From positions 1,426,001 through 1,490,000 of the forward strand of contig NZ_JAJEJQ010000002.1 of assembly GCF_021390575.1 (NCBI RefSeq): a stretch of 64,000 nt of DNA, given 5' to 3'. The translations under genes and the position numbers were made by a program. Source of the DNA: Paraburkholderia adhaesiva (GTDB lineage: Bacteria > Pseudomonadota > Gammaproteobacteria > Burkholderiales > Burkholderiaceae). This document shows positions 28,896 through 37,017 of the stretch, in pieces; position 1 is the stretch's first letter, and every line of letters starts with the position of its first letter. The notes under the pieces were generated by a model, which saw only the letters and a program-made list of their open reading frames with translations, had not been told where the DNA came from and did not search any database.

Positions 28896-30200
28896 TCAGG
28901 CCAGCACGGCCTCCATCGCCATGCCCACCGCAGGCTGCGCCTGACGTACCCTCACGCGCGACGCACCGCGCGTAGCCAGACGCCGCGTGGACGGCCAGTT
29001 CCACATATCGACCTCATCGCGGATCTCGTCGCACACATCGACGATTCGATCCAGTTCCTGATCCGAAAGCGCGGCATTCACCGAAAACCGCACAATCGAC
29101 CGGTTCTGCGCCGTCGCGGGCGCACAGAATATCGAACCGAAGATACCGCGCGCTTCGAGCGCATCGCGCAACACAATGGTCTGCTGCTCGGGGCCCGCTT
29201 CGAGGGCGATGATCTGGGCCTCGCTGCCGTTGAGGTTGTAGCCGAGTTCAGCGAGCCGCGTGCGCAGATAGTGCGAGTTCGAGGCAAGCCGCATGCGCCG
29301 CCAGTCGTCGCGTTCGATCACGTCGAGCGTTGCCGCGAACCCCGCTACTTCATGCGGCAGCAGCGTCGAGCTGAAGATCGCGGGCAGCGCCTCGAACTTG
29401 AAGTACTCGTGAAAACGCTCTGAACAGGCGACGAAACCGGCGCGGCCCGCAAACGCCTTGGCGAGGCTCGCGGTGCGGAAGTGGACGCGGTCAGTGAGCC
29501 CGAGTTCGACGACGAGCCCCGCCCCATGCAGCCCGTGCGTGCCGAGTGAATGCGATTCGTCGACCACGAACACGCAGTCGTGTTGCTCGCAGAGGTCTGC
29601 GATAGCCGCAAGCGGCGCGATGCTGCCGCTCGTGCTGTATACCGAATCGACGATCACGACGCCGGGGCCGTTGCGCTGGATGCGTTGCTCGAGATGATTG
29701 ACGTCGTTGTGAAGGAAGCTGATCGCGCGCGCGCCTGCACTGCGAATGCCTTCCCACAGCGACGCGTGCGCCATCATGTCGATGTAGACCGGCGTCTTGT
29801 CGTTCGCAATCGACTGGATGAGCCCCGTATTGGCTGCATAACCCGACTGGCACAGCACACCGGCCGGCGCTTGCATGTACGCGGCAAATCGCTTTTCCAG
29901 CTGCAGTTGCGGGCACTCGTCGCCGTGGAGGAACACACCCGACATCAGAATACCGTTGCCTTCGGCGCGCATGCTTGCGCACACCGCATCGATAATCTCG
30001 GGATGGCGCGCGATCGACAGGTAGTCGTTGCTCGAAAGTTGCAGCGCATCGGCCCCCGGTAAGCGTCCCCGCATGATGTTCCCGCCGGCCCAGGTCTGCT
30101 GCACGCGTTCCCTGTAATAACGCTCGACGCGGGTGGTGACAAACGCCGGCAGTGCTGCGTCGTTGTTACGTGCGTGACTCCAATTGTTGCCAACTTTCAT
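28896..30200 (-). CDS. cqsA: Alpha-hydroxyketone autoinducer synthase, CqsA/LqsA/JqsA family
   Basis: This 434-residue PLP enzyme of the alpha-oxoamine synthase family condenses an acyl-CoA with an amino acid to make precursors of alpha-hydroxyketone signals (CAI-1, LAI-1, JAI-1). Motifs: SSNDYLSIARHP, SGVFLHGDECPQL (in place of the KBL/BioF GSGGSR loop), the aspartate in VVDESHSLGTHG (D214) and the PLP lysine K248 in TASLAKAFAGRAGF. The ATG at 30200 follows AAGGAGAG at a good distance; ten upstream codons are rejected. It converges on lqsS-lqsR, which encode the matching receptor and regulator. Confidence 0.92.
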   Translation of the reverse strand: MKVGNNWSHARNNDAALPAFVTTRVERYYRERVQQTWAGGNIMRGRLPGADALQLSSNDYLSIARHPEIIDAVCASMRAEGNGILMSGVFLHGDECPQLQLEKRFAAYMQAPAGVLCQSGYAANTGLIQSIANDKTPVYIDMMAHASLWEGIRSAGARAISFLHNDVNHLEQRIQRNGPGVVIVDSVYSTSGSIAPLAAIADLCEQHDCVFVVDESHSLGTHGLHGAGLVVELGLTDRVHFRTASLAKAFAGRAGFVACSERFHEYFKFEALPAIFSSTLLPHEVAGFAATLDVIERDDWRRMRLASNSHYLRTRLAELGYNLNGSEAQIIALEAGPEQQTIVLRDALEARGIFGSIFCAPATAQNRSIVRFSVNAALSDQELDRIVDVCDEIRDEVDMWNWPSTRRLATRGASRVRVRQAQPAVGMAMEAVLA

Positions 30201-31019
30201 TTCACTCTCCTTGTGGTTAAAGACCGCCATCCCTCAGGTGAAGCGTTTCGTTGGTTGTTTTTGGGAATGGCTGGTCGAGAAATTGCCCATGCGGCAGCGC
30301 CACGCACGATGAAACATCGTGCGTGGCGCCCCGGTCACAGGCTGAAAAAAAACGGATAAAACGAAGACTTACGACAGCGTCCATCGCGACGCGCGACAGA
30401 CAGGACTCATGCCTGCAGCACCAGTGTGCGTTTGCAATGACGGCCCGGACGTGCGCGAGGCCGCGAACCGGCGTCATGAAGCCAGCCCGGCCGCGCGAAA
30501 ACGGCGATATCGCTTGCGGCCGTTGGCCACCATGAACGGACGCCCCAACATCCGCACGAATCCCGCCTCTCGTGGTCGCCAGTGTTGACGTAGGAAGATG
30601 CGCACTGACGATGCAACGGGTACACCGGCATAGCTGCGCCAGCTAAGCGCGAAGCACTACGTACCGAGCGGAACGCCGGGCAACGCGCAAGATGCAAGTT
30701 TGATAATTATCCGTGAAAAATGAGATACGACCATGGACTTCTTGCCCGGAACTATGCGTGACGCATCGAGGAAATTCTCGGATCACGTGTTCGAGTCGCA
30801 GTTAGCGACATCGAGTGATTCATTACGCATAACATGCGGTTCGGCACGCGCCAGTCTTTGATGAACTAGCGACGCGCACAGTGACGCGCGAAACGCGTCT
30901 CGCCACAATCGAGAACCTTGAATTCACGCGAATGACATATATTTCAGCGCACTCTTCAATTATTTCGCACTGCAATATATCTGCGGTTCAATGCGACCTG
31001 TTATAGGGTGAATCCCCAC
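30201..31019. other. Long upstream region of the autoinducer synthase gene
   Basis: This 820-base gap has no convincing gene. It contains the 33-base inverted repeat listed separately, an 11-base palindrome TGCGTGACGCA near 30748, and AT-rich stretches around 30690-30840 and 30920-31010 that contrast with flanking genes. It is the likely place for cqsA control and possibly for a small RNA. Confidence 0.45.
30297..30329. promoter_or_regulatory. Perfect 15-bp inverted repeat upstream of cqsA
   Basis: GCGCCACGCACGATG (30297-30311) and CATCGTGCGTGGCGC (30315-30329) are exact reverse complements with an AAA spacer. The element lies 97 bases upstream of the cqsA start codon. Neither side is followed by a T run, so it is not a standard terminator; it could be an operator, or a stable hairpin in the mRNA leader or in a small RNA. 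The + strand has an A run 12 bases beyond it, which would read as T on the minus strand before the hairpin. Confidence 0.6.
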
Positions 31020-31493
31020 CTATTTGATACCGAGCGCCTGATCCAGCGACAGCCAGCCGCCGCCGCGAGCGATCATGTAGAGCAGCAGACCGGCCCACGA
31101 AAGATGCGTCGGCCATGCGTCGGGATAGACGAACACTTCGATCACCATTGTCATACCAAGCAAGGCGAACGCCGCACCGCGCGTGAACAGGCCCAGCACG
31201 AGCAGCAACGAGAAAAGGTGCTCCGAGTACGCGGCGATATGTGCTGCAATCTCCGGCGGAATCACAGGGATTTTGTATTCGTCGCGAAAGAGCGCGTAGG
31301 TGCCCTGTGTGATCGTCAGAAAGCCGGAGACCTTCGTGCGGCCCGACATGAAAAAGATCGCCGCAATGGAAACACGGCAGATCAGTGCAAGCAGCGAGTG
31401 CCCAATGCAACGGTTTGCCAGGTCGGCGGCGGCATTCCAGCCCGCGCGCAAACGCATGAGCGGTGAAGCAGCGGTGATGCGGGTCGTGTCCAT
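31020..31493 (-). CDS. DoxX family membrane protein of the bufferin operon
   Basis: This 157-residue protein has four membrane helices and the DoxX pattern (RVSIAAIFFMSGRTKVSGF, then LLLVLGLFTRGAAFALLGM). DoxX proteins are thought to be quinone-linked redox partners and are common as the last gene of bufferin/DUF692 operons. Its ATG lies one base after the bufC stop. The frame continues upstream inside bufC, but MDTTRITA at 31493 is the natural start. Confidence 0.88.
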   Translation of the reverse strand: MDTTRITAASPLMRLRAGWNAAADLANRCIGHSLLALICRVSIAAIFFMSGRTKVSGFLTITQGTYALFRDEYKIPVIPPEIAAHIAAYSEHLFSLLLVLGLFTRGAAFALLGMTMVIEVFVYPDAWPTHLSWAGLLLYMIARGGGWLSLDQALGIK

Positions 31494-31494
31494 T

Positions 31495-32289
31495 TCAGTC
31501 TCCGTTCGTTTCGAAACGCTCGTTATCCGGGTCAGTGATGGCGGCGCCAAACGCGCCATCGGCAAACAATGCGGCCATGAGGCTCGCCAGATCGAGATCC
31601 GTTTCGATGCCGAGCGCGCGCTCAAGAACCTCACCCATTGGAGCCCCCGCTGCGCACGCGTCGAGCAGCGCGCAGCCGCCCTTTCCTAGCGCTCGCCACG
31701 TCACGTTTCCTTCCGTGCGAAGGAGCAATGCCCCCTCGGCGCGCCAGTCGAGTTCATCGGGTAACGTCACAGCTTCGCGGTGCGCGCGCCAAAGCGTATA
31801 GACGGGTTGCGCGTCGAACCATGCCCAGCGCGCACTCGCGTGCGGGCGCAGGACCGTGCGCATGAAAGCCGTGGGCGGAAGGCACGCGACGTCGGCAGCC
31901 GCAAGCACGGTCTCATCGCGCGCGACATGCGCCTCTATCCACAGACGGTCAAGGCGCGCGACACCGGCAAGATAAGTCAGTTCGCGCGCCGGTTCGAAGG
32001 CTTCCAGAAACGCTGGGAACGTCGCGCCGTAAAACAGCAGACGCGCATCTTCGGGTGGCGTGGCACGCGCATAGATGGCCGCCGCCGCGCGGAAAAAATC
32101 CGCGCCGACGAGTTGCTGAACGGTCGGAAAATTTGCCTGCAAGGCATCGACGCAACCTTTGATCACCGTGTTGCGATAGACGGCAAAACCGGGTTGCGAG
32201 GCGACCGCGGCCACACGCGGATCGTTGGCCGGGACGCCATACAGCGCGCGAACGAAGCCCTCCTGGAAAGCCGCAAGCGAGGTGTTCAT
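31495..32289 (-). CDS. bufC: DUF2063 protein, bufferin maturation partner BufC
   Basis: This 264-residue protein starts LAAFQEGFVRALYG and has PGFAVYRNTVIKGCVDAL, the hallmark of the DUF2063 (HvfC/BufC) N-terminal domain. In known systems it binds the precursor peptide and delivers it to the DUF692 enzyme. Its ATG overlaps the bufB stop by 4 bases. The start at 32289 is chosen over the longer frame because of that overlap and the family start. Confidence 0.9.
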   Translation of the reverse strand: MNTSLAAFQEGFVRALYGVPANDPRVAAVASQPGFAVYRNTVIKGCVDALQANFPTVQQLVGADFFRAAAAIYARATPPEDARLLFYGATFPAFLEAFEPARELTYLAGVARLDRLWIEAHVARDETVLAAADVACLPPTAFMRTVLRPHASARWAWFDAQPVYTLWRAHREAVTLPDELDWRAEGALLLRTEGNVTWRALGKGGCALLDACAAGAPMGEVLERALGIETDLDLASLMAALFADGAFGAAITDPDNERFETNGD

Positions 32290-33128
32290 GCCGCCACCTC
32301 CGCGCCCGCCAGGGTCGCCTGCGCACGTGCGCGCTCGGCTAGCAGCGCCGCGAATGCGGGGATGTGATCGTCGCGCTCGATCAGCGTGGGTCGCGGCCCA
32401 ATGCGGTCGATTACGTGCCGATAAAGCGCCCATACAGGCTCGGCTATGGGCGCATCGTGCGAGTCGATCAAGAGTGGCGGCTGCGAATGCTCATCGACGC
32501 TGTGACCCGCGAGGTGAATCTCCGTTACGGCGTCGCCTGGGAAGGCGTCGAGCCATTCAATGGCATCGAAGCCCATGTTCCTTGCGCTCACGTAGACGTT
32601 GTTCACGTCGAGCAACAATCCGCACCCCGTACGCCGCACCAGTTCGGCGAGAAAAGCCTGCTCACTCCACTCGTGACCCTCGACGCGCAGATAGTGCGAA
32701 GGATTTTCAATGGCGATGCGCCGCCCCAGTGCGTCCTGCGCGCATGCGATGTTCGCCGCGATACGCGAGAGCGCTGCGCCGTTTCGCGGAAACGGCAGCA
32801 GGTCCGGATGATAGTGGCCGCCCCACGCGGACCACGCCAGATGCTCCGAAACGAGCGCGGGCTGCACGCGATCCACCAGCGCGCGCAGGCGCCGCAGATG
32901 CGCCGGGTCCGGCGCGCGATCGGCGGCGAGCGACATCGACACGCCGTGCAACGACAGTGCATGCCGCTCGCGCACCGCGTCGAGCCACGCGATTCGGGGG
33001 CCGCCCGCGACCATGTAGTTTTCGGGGTGAATCTCGAACCACAAGCCGGGCGCATCGCACTCGCGCGCTTCGTCGAAGTGCTGCGGCTTGAGACCGAGTC
33101 CGGCACCGCATTCGGCTGACGTTTCCAT
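32286..33128 (-). CDS. bufB: DUF692 multinuclear iron enzyme BufB (MNIO)
   Basis: This 280-residue TIM-barrel protein belongs to the MNIO family (DUF692), iron enzymes that rewrite cysteines in ribosomal peptides. It shows GLGLKPQHFDEA, WFEIHPENYM, LSLHGVSMSLA, SEHLAWS, IENPSHYL, LLDVNNVYVSARN and EIHLAGHS, which carry the metal-binding His, Glu, Asp and Asn residues. The ATG at 33128 lies 20 bases after the bufA stop. It should convert cysteines of the BufA peptide. Confidence 0.93.
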   Translation of the reverse strand: METSAECGAGLGLKPQHFDEARECDAPGLWFEIHPENYMVAGGPRIAWLDAVRERHALSLHGVSMSLAADRAPDPAHLRRLRALVDRVQPALVSEHLAWSAWGGHYHPDLLPFPRNGAALSRIAANIACAQDALGRRIAIENPSHYLRVEGHEWSEQAFLAELVRRTGCGLLLDVNNVYVSARNMGFDAIEWLDAFPGDAVTEIHLAGHSVDEHSQPPLLIDSHDAPIAEPVWALYRHVIDRIGPRPTLIERDDHIPAFAALLAERARAQATLAGAEVAA

Positions 33129-33148
33129 GATCGTCGGGCGGCGGTGCG

Positions 33149-33421
33149 TCAGGATTCCATCGGCGAGAGGGAGCCGTGGCCCTTCGGCGTCGTGATCGTC
33201 GTGCAGGTGCCGGCCGGGACGTTCTTCCAGTGCATGCCGTCGAAGTCCATCTTCTGCGAACCGGCACAGGTCGTCCCCGCGCCCGCCTTGCAGTCGTTGT
33301 GGCCAGCCATAGCGACGCCGTAGCACTTTTCGACGCCGCCACCCTGAGCCTGTGCAACGGTGGCGCCCGAGGCGAGCGTTGCGAGAATCATGGCGGCTGC
33401 AGACACTTTAAGAGTGCTCAT
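33149..33421 (-). CDS. bufA: DUF2282 bufferin precursor peptide BufA
   Basis: This 90-residue peptide has a Sec signal (cleavage near AQA, residue 25) and the DUF2282 core EKCYGVAMAGHNDCKAG with four cysteines at 33, 44, 52 and 73. In Caulobacter, bufferins of this type have core cysteines changed to thiooxazoles by DUF692 enzymes and bind copper in the periplasm. A GGAG site lies 8 bases before the ATG. It is the first gene of the operon bufA-bufB-bufC-doxX. Confidence 0.93.
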   Translation of the reverse strand: MSTLKVSAAAMILATLASGATVAQAQGGGVEKCYGVAMAGHNDCKAGAGTTCAGSQKMDFDGMHWKNVPAGTCTTITTPKGHGSLSPMES

Positions 33422-33518
33422 GATGTGAACTCCATCGATTGAAAATCGCGTTGAAAATCGGACAGTTTCCAGATCGTCCTCGGCTTCGTGATCGTTGCAC
33501 GAGCGATCTGCCTGTAAA

Positions 33519-33545
33519 TACGGTGCCGCGCGCGCGGCGGTTACA
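33519..33545 (-). promoter_or_regulatory. SigF-type ECF promoter of the bufferin operon
   Basis: On the minus strand TGTAACC (33545-33539) is followed after exactly 16 bases by CGTA (33522-33519). This matches the GTAACC-N16-CGAA type promoter reported for Caulobacter SigF, apart from one base. It lies about 100 bases upstream of the bufA start, and the spacer is itself a GC palindrome. The sigma factor gene at 34160 is the likely user. Confidence 0.7.
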
Positions 33546-33587
33546 TCGCAATGCGCCTTTTGGTCACGATTTATTTTTGCGGCGCGC

Positions 33588-33614
33588 TGTAACCGAAAGA
33601 AATTGCCGAACGAA
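33588..33614 (+). promoter_or_regulatory. SigF-type ECF promoter of the sigma factor operon
   Basis: TGTAACC (33588-33594), a 16-base spacer and CGAA (33611-33614) exactly match the SigF-type consensus. It faces the ABM protein-sigF-nrsF genes and is divergent from the bufA promoter 43 bases away. It implies autoregulation of the sigma factor. Confidence 0.7.
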
Positions 33615-33774
33615 TTGCGTGCCCAAGCGACTCACAAACGACATGCAAGCACCTTGACGCCGCGACCGAAAGCCATCGGAAAGAAAAAGCTGAGCAGCGC
33701 GCGCTTGACGAACGACTCGAATGGCCGCGACTATTGATGATGATGTTTCCCCACCCCGTCACCGGAGCATCGCC

Positions 33775-34077
33775 ATGACCCGCTGCGCGCTATACGTCGA
33801 GCTGAAAGCCCGTCCCGGCAAGGAAAACGAACTGGCCGCCTTTCTGGCTGGTGCAAAACCGCTCGTCGATGCCGAACCCGCGACGCGCGCGTGGTTCGGG
33901 GTACGCTTCGACGAACAGACGTTTGCAATCTTCGACGCCTTCGATGACGAAGCCGGCCGCGACGCGCATCTGAGCGGCAAGGTAGCCGCCGCGCTGATGG
34001 CGAACGCGGCGGAGTTGCTCGCGCAAGCGCCGCAGATCCGTCGCGCCGATGTCCTCGCGGACAAGCTGCCAGCCTGA
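33775..34077 (+). CDS. Antibiotic biosynthesis monooxygenase (ABM) domain protein
   Basis: This 100-residue protein has the single ABM/quinol monooxygenase fold, with ALYVELKARPGKENELAAFL at the start and FAIFDAFDDEAGRDAHLSG in the second half, close to YgiN-like proteins. Small ABM proteins act as dimers on quinols or haem. A GGAG site precedes the ATG at 33775. It is the first gene after an ECF promoter and 82 bases before the sigma factor gene, which suggests that it belongs to the metal-stress regulon. Confidence 0.82.
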   Translation: MTRCALYVELKARPGKENELAAFLAGAKPLVDAEPATRAWFGVRFDEQTFAIFDAFDDEAGRDAHLSGKVAAALMANAAELLAQAPQIRRADVLADKLPA

Positions 34078-34159
34078 CGCGCGTTGCGCTGCGCCGGGTT
34101 GCGCTGCGTTGCGTTCGCACCCGCACTTTGTTTCGACCGCGCTGTAACCGGAGTTCGCA

Positions 34160-34732
34160 ATGAACCGAACTACGGATAGCGAGGTTGCGCGCCGGACAGA
34201 GGAACGGCTGAAGGCCCTGTTCGTGCGCGGACTCAACGGCGACGCGGGCGCTTATCACGCATTTCTCGCCGATCTGAGCGCGCACCTGCGCGGCTTCCTG
34301 CGCAAACGCCTTTACGGTCTGCAGGACGACGTCGAGGATCTGGTGCAGGAAATCCTGCTGGCCGTGCACAACGGGCGGGCGACGTGGCGGCCGGACGAGC
34401 CGCTTACGGCGTGGGTCCATGCCATTGCTCGCTACAAGCTGGCCGACTTTTTCCGCGCACGCTCGCGACGTGAGGCGCTGCAGACACCGCTCGATGAAGA
34501 GCTGGAGATCTTCGCGACTTGCGACACCGAGGCCGCCGACGCGAGCCGCGATCTCGGCAAGCTGCTCGAACAGTTGCCCGACCGCCAGCGTCTGCCGATC
34601 GTGCATGTGAAACTGCAAGGCCTGTCGGTAACGGAAACGGCGAAACTGACCGGGCTTTCCGAGTCGGCCGTGAAAGTGGGCGTGCACCGCGGACTCAAGG
34701 CGCTCGCCATGAAGTTTCAGAACGCGTCATGA
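34160..34732 (+). CDS. sigF: ECF sigma factor, SigF-like
   Basis: This 190-residue protein has region 2 (HLRGFLRKRLYGLQDDVEDLVQEILLAVHN, with WVHAIARYKLADFFR) and region 4 (LPDRQRLPIVHVKLQGLSVTETAKLTGLSESAVKVGVHRGLK, shown here only for its helix-turn-helix). It matches the ECF group paired with DUF1109 anti-sigma factors, such as Caulobacter SigF. GGAG at 34150 sets the ATG at 34160. The nrsF gene overlaps its stop by ATGA. It probably reads the two TGTAACC promoters upstream. Confidence 0.88.
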   Translation: MNRTTDSEVARRTEERLKALFVRGLNGDAGAYHAFLADLSAHLRGFLRKRLYGLQDDVEDLVQEILLAVHNGRATWRPDEPLTAWVHAIARYKLADFFRARSRREALQTPLDEELEIFATCDTEAADASRDLGKLLEQLPDRQRLPIVHVKLQGLSVTETAKLTGLSESAVKVGVHRGLKALAMKFQNAS

Positions 34733-35370
34733 AAACAGAGGACTTGATCACATTGCTTGCCACGGGCGCGGCGCCCGTGGATCGTCACGTGGTTGCGCGC
34801 CGCTTCGGCTGGGCGCTGATCGCGGGCGGCACGGGTTCTACCCTGCTGATGTCGCTCGTCTTCGGCGTGCGCAGCGACATCGCGACGGTAGCCGCTACGC
34901 CGATATTCTGGTTCAAGGTTGCGCTGCCGTTTTTCATCGCACTGGGCGCGCTTCTGGCCACTGCTCGCCTCGCACGTCCCGCCGGCACGGCAGGTGTCGC
35001 GTGGGCCGCCATGGCGTGGCCGGTGGCCGCCGTGTGGATCGGCGCGCTCGTGCTCCTCTGGCTCGCGCCGCCCGATGCGCGCCTGCCGCTCGTCATGGGA
35101 CAGACATGGCGCGGGTGCCCGCTCAACATCACGTTGCTTTCGGTGCCATCGTTCATCGCCGTTATCTGGGCGCTGCGCGGACTCGCGCCGACACGCCTTC
35201 GCGCCGCCGGATTCGCAGGCGGGCTGCTCGCGAGCGCCACGGCCACGCTCGCCTACTGCCTGCACTGTCCCGAGATGGCCGTGCCATTCTGGGCCGTCTG
35301 GTATCTGCTCGGGATGGCAATTCCGGCAGCCATTGGTGCGTGGCTCGGGCCAAAGCTGCTGCGCTGGTGA
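34729..35370 (+). CDS. nrsF: NrsF-type anti-sigma factor (DUF1109)
   Basis: This 213-residue protein has six membrane helices and the DUF1109 signature. It begins with a short cytoplasmic segment (MKTEDLITLLATG) that should bind the sigma factor. Cys130 (WRGCP) and Cys180 (LHCPEM) correspond in context to the two conserved cysteines of Caulobacter NrsF, the regulator of SigF under metal stress; Cys177 is extra. The ATG at 34729 overlaps the sigma gene stop by 4 bases. The long frame starting upstream is a shadow. Confidence 0.88.
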   Translation: MKTEDLITLLATGAAPVDRHVVARRFGWALIAGGTGSTLLMSLVFGVRSDIATVAATPIFWFKVALPFFIALGALLATARLARPAGTAGVAWAAMAWPVAAVWIGALVLLWLAPPDARLPLVMGQTWRGCPLNITLLSVPSFIAVIWALRGLAPTRLRAAGFAGGLLASATATLAYCLHCPEMAVPFWAVWYLLGMAIPAAIGAWLGPKLLRW

Positions 35371-35667
35371 CGCGCGCGATCGCGCCCGTTCGCGGCAGAT
35401 TGGCATCGCTGGACGCATCGGCCGCATGCTCGCGATCTGCGGCGATCGACGTGTTCCCCCCCCGATTTCTCTCGTTAGCAAACGGCGCAAATACATCGAG
35501 ATTTGTGCCTCCTCCACAGCGACGTTCAATAGCAGGAACGGCGCTTGCAATTCCACTGACGAACCCCGGACCCGGCACGAATTTACGCCTCCAACCGCCG
35601 GCGTCGGATATTCGACGAACAGGGACGCAGTCGAAATGCTCGTCCTCGCCACCTCAGGTAAAGACGA

Positions 35668-36018
35668 ATGGTTACCGTATTGCTCGTCGACGATGACGCG
35701 AACACGCTCAGTGCACTAAGGGAACTGGTCGGTCAGGAAGGCTACAAGGTCACGACCGCAGCCGACGGCAGGGATGCGTTGCGCTGCGCGCTCGCCAATC
35801 CGCCGGACATCGTGATATCCGACTGCACGATGCCGCGCATGGACGGCCTTGCATTGATGCGTGAAATGCGCCGCAATCGGGTACTGGCGAACGTGCCGCT
35901 CGTGCTGGTGTCCGCGCTGGTGACGCCGCCGCCGGATGCCCAGCTAGCGGGCTTTCTGCGCAAACCGTTCGCCCGTTCGCAGTTGCTCGCCATCCTGCGC
36001 CGGGTGCAAACACAGTGA
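35668..36018 (+). CDS. Stand-alone response regulator receiver protein
   Basis: This 116-residue protein is a lone CheY-like receiver. Acidic residues D8-D10, the phosphoacceptor D52 in VISDCTMPRMDG, S83-like switch residue in LVSAL, and the lysine in LRKPF are all present. It has no output domain and no neighbouring kinase, so it probably acts by protein contact with a distant partner. About 300 bases without a gene precede it. Confidence 0.88.
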   Translation: MVTVLLVDDDANTLSALRELVGQEGYKVTTAADGRDALRCALANPPDIVISDCTMPRMDGLALMREMRRNRVLANVPLVLVSALVTPPPDAQLAGFLRKPFARSQLLAILRRVQTQ

Positions 36019-36165
36019 GCGACGCGCACTCATTTCTGGCTTGTTCGTTTCGTATCAGCCGTTCCAAACGCGCGTCTGGCGCGCGCAAAGCGCGCGCATC
36101 GGTCAATTCGCGTTACCAGTCAATTCGAACGATACAACCGGCAAGCCGAGCGCGAAAAATCACAA

Positions 36166-37017
36166 TCACGCCTGCGTGGACGGCTGATACCCGCCATTAC
36201 GCCGGAACACGTGAGCGAAGAACAACACCTGATAGCGAATCGCGTTGGACCAGTAAGCCCACGTGTGTCCGCCGGTACGCTCGGCGTAGTCATGCGGAAC
36301 GCCGAGTTCGACAAGCCGCTCGTGCAGCGTGCGGTTCGATTTGACGAAATCATCGCTCACGCCGCAGTCGATGGTCAGGTCGATATGGTCGCGTTCGAAG
36401 TCGCGCGCGCGCACGATGATCGCATTGCGGTTCCAGAACGACGCGTGCCGCGCAGGATCGCCGAACACGTGGGCGATGCCCGGCTCGTCTTCACACGTGC
36501 GCGGATCGACCGCGCCGCTGATGCTACCCGCGGCGCCGAATGTGTCCGGCCGGTCGAGTGCAATACGCAGCGCACCGAAACCGCCCATGCTCAGGCCCGT
36601 GATGGCCCGCGCCTGTTTCGCGGCGATCGTGCGCAAATGCGTGTCGGCCCAGGTGACCACTTCGGTGCCCACGTAGGTCTCGTACTGGCTGTCCCGTTCG
36701 AACGGGCTGTCGATGTACCAGCTTTCATGACCGCCGTCCGGCATCACGAGAATCACGTGATAACGATCCGCGAGTCGGCCGATGCGCGAGTTCGAGGTCC
36801 AGTCCGTGTAATCGCCGCCCGAGCCGTGCAGCACATAAATCACCGGATAGCGCCGCTTGTGGTCACCGCGCGCGTAGTCGTCGGGCAGCACGACAGTCGC
36901 GGCGAACGATTGCCGCATCGCGGCGCTCGGAATAGCCACGACCCGGGACTGGAACGCCCACACGGGAGTGGAAAAGAGCAGCGCCAAAACGAGCCAGAAT
37001 GCGCGGGCTTTATTCAT
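36166..37017 (-). CDS. Secreted esterase, antigen 85/EsD-like
   Basis: This 283-residue protein has a signal peptide (FWLVLALLFSTPVWA) and an alpha/beta-hydrolase fold of the putative esterase family PF00756. It contains YVLHGSGGDYTDW (oxyanion loop), the nucleophile elbow GLSMGGFGA and a C-terminal His in GGHTWAYW. Residues CGVSDDFV fit the acid site. It should hydrolyse ester substrates in the periplasm or outside the cell. It is monocistronic; the substrate is unknown. Confidence 0.87.
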   Translation of the reverse strand: MNKARAFWLVLALLFSTPVWAFQSRVVAIPSAAMRQSFAATVVLPDDYARGDHKRRYPVIYVLHGSGGDYTDWTSNSRIGRLADRYHVILVMPDGGHESWYIDSPFERDSQYETYVGTEVVTWADTHLRTIAAKQARAITGLSMGGFGALRIALDRPDTFGAAGSISGAVDPRTCEDEPGIAHVFGDPARHASFWNRNAIIVRARDFERDHIDLTIDCGVSDDFVKSNRTLHERLVELGVPHDYAERTGGHTWAYWSNAIRYQVLFFAHVFRRNGGYQPSTQA

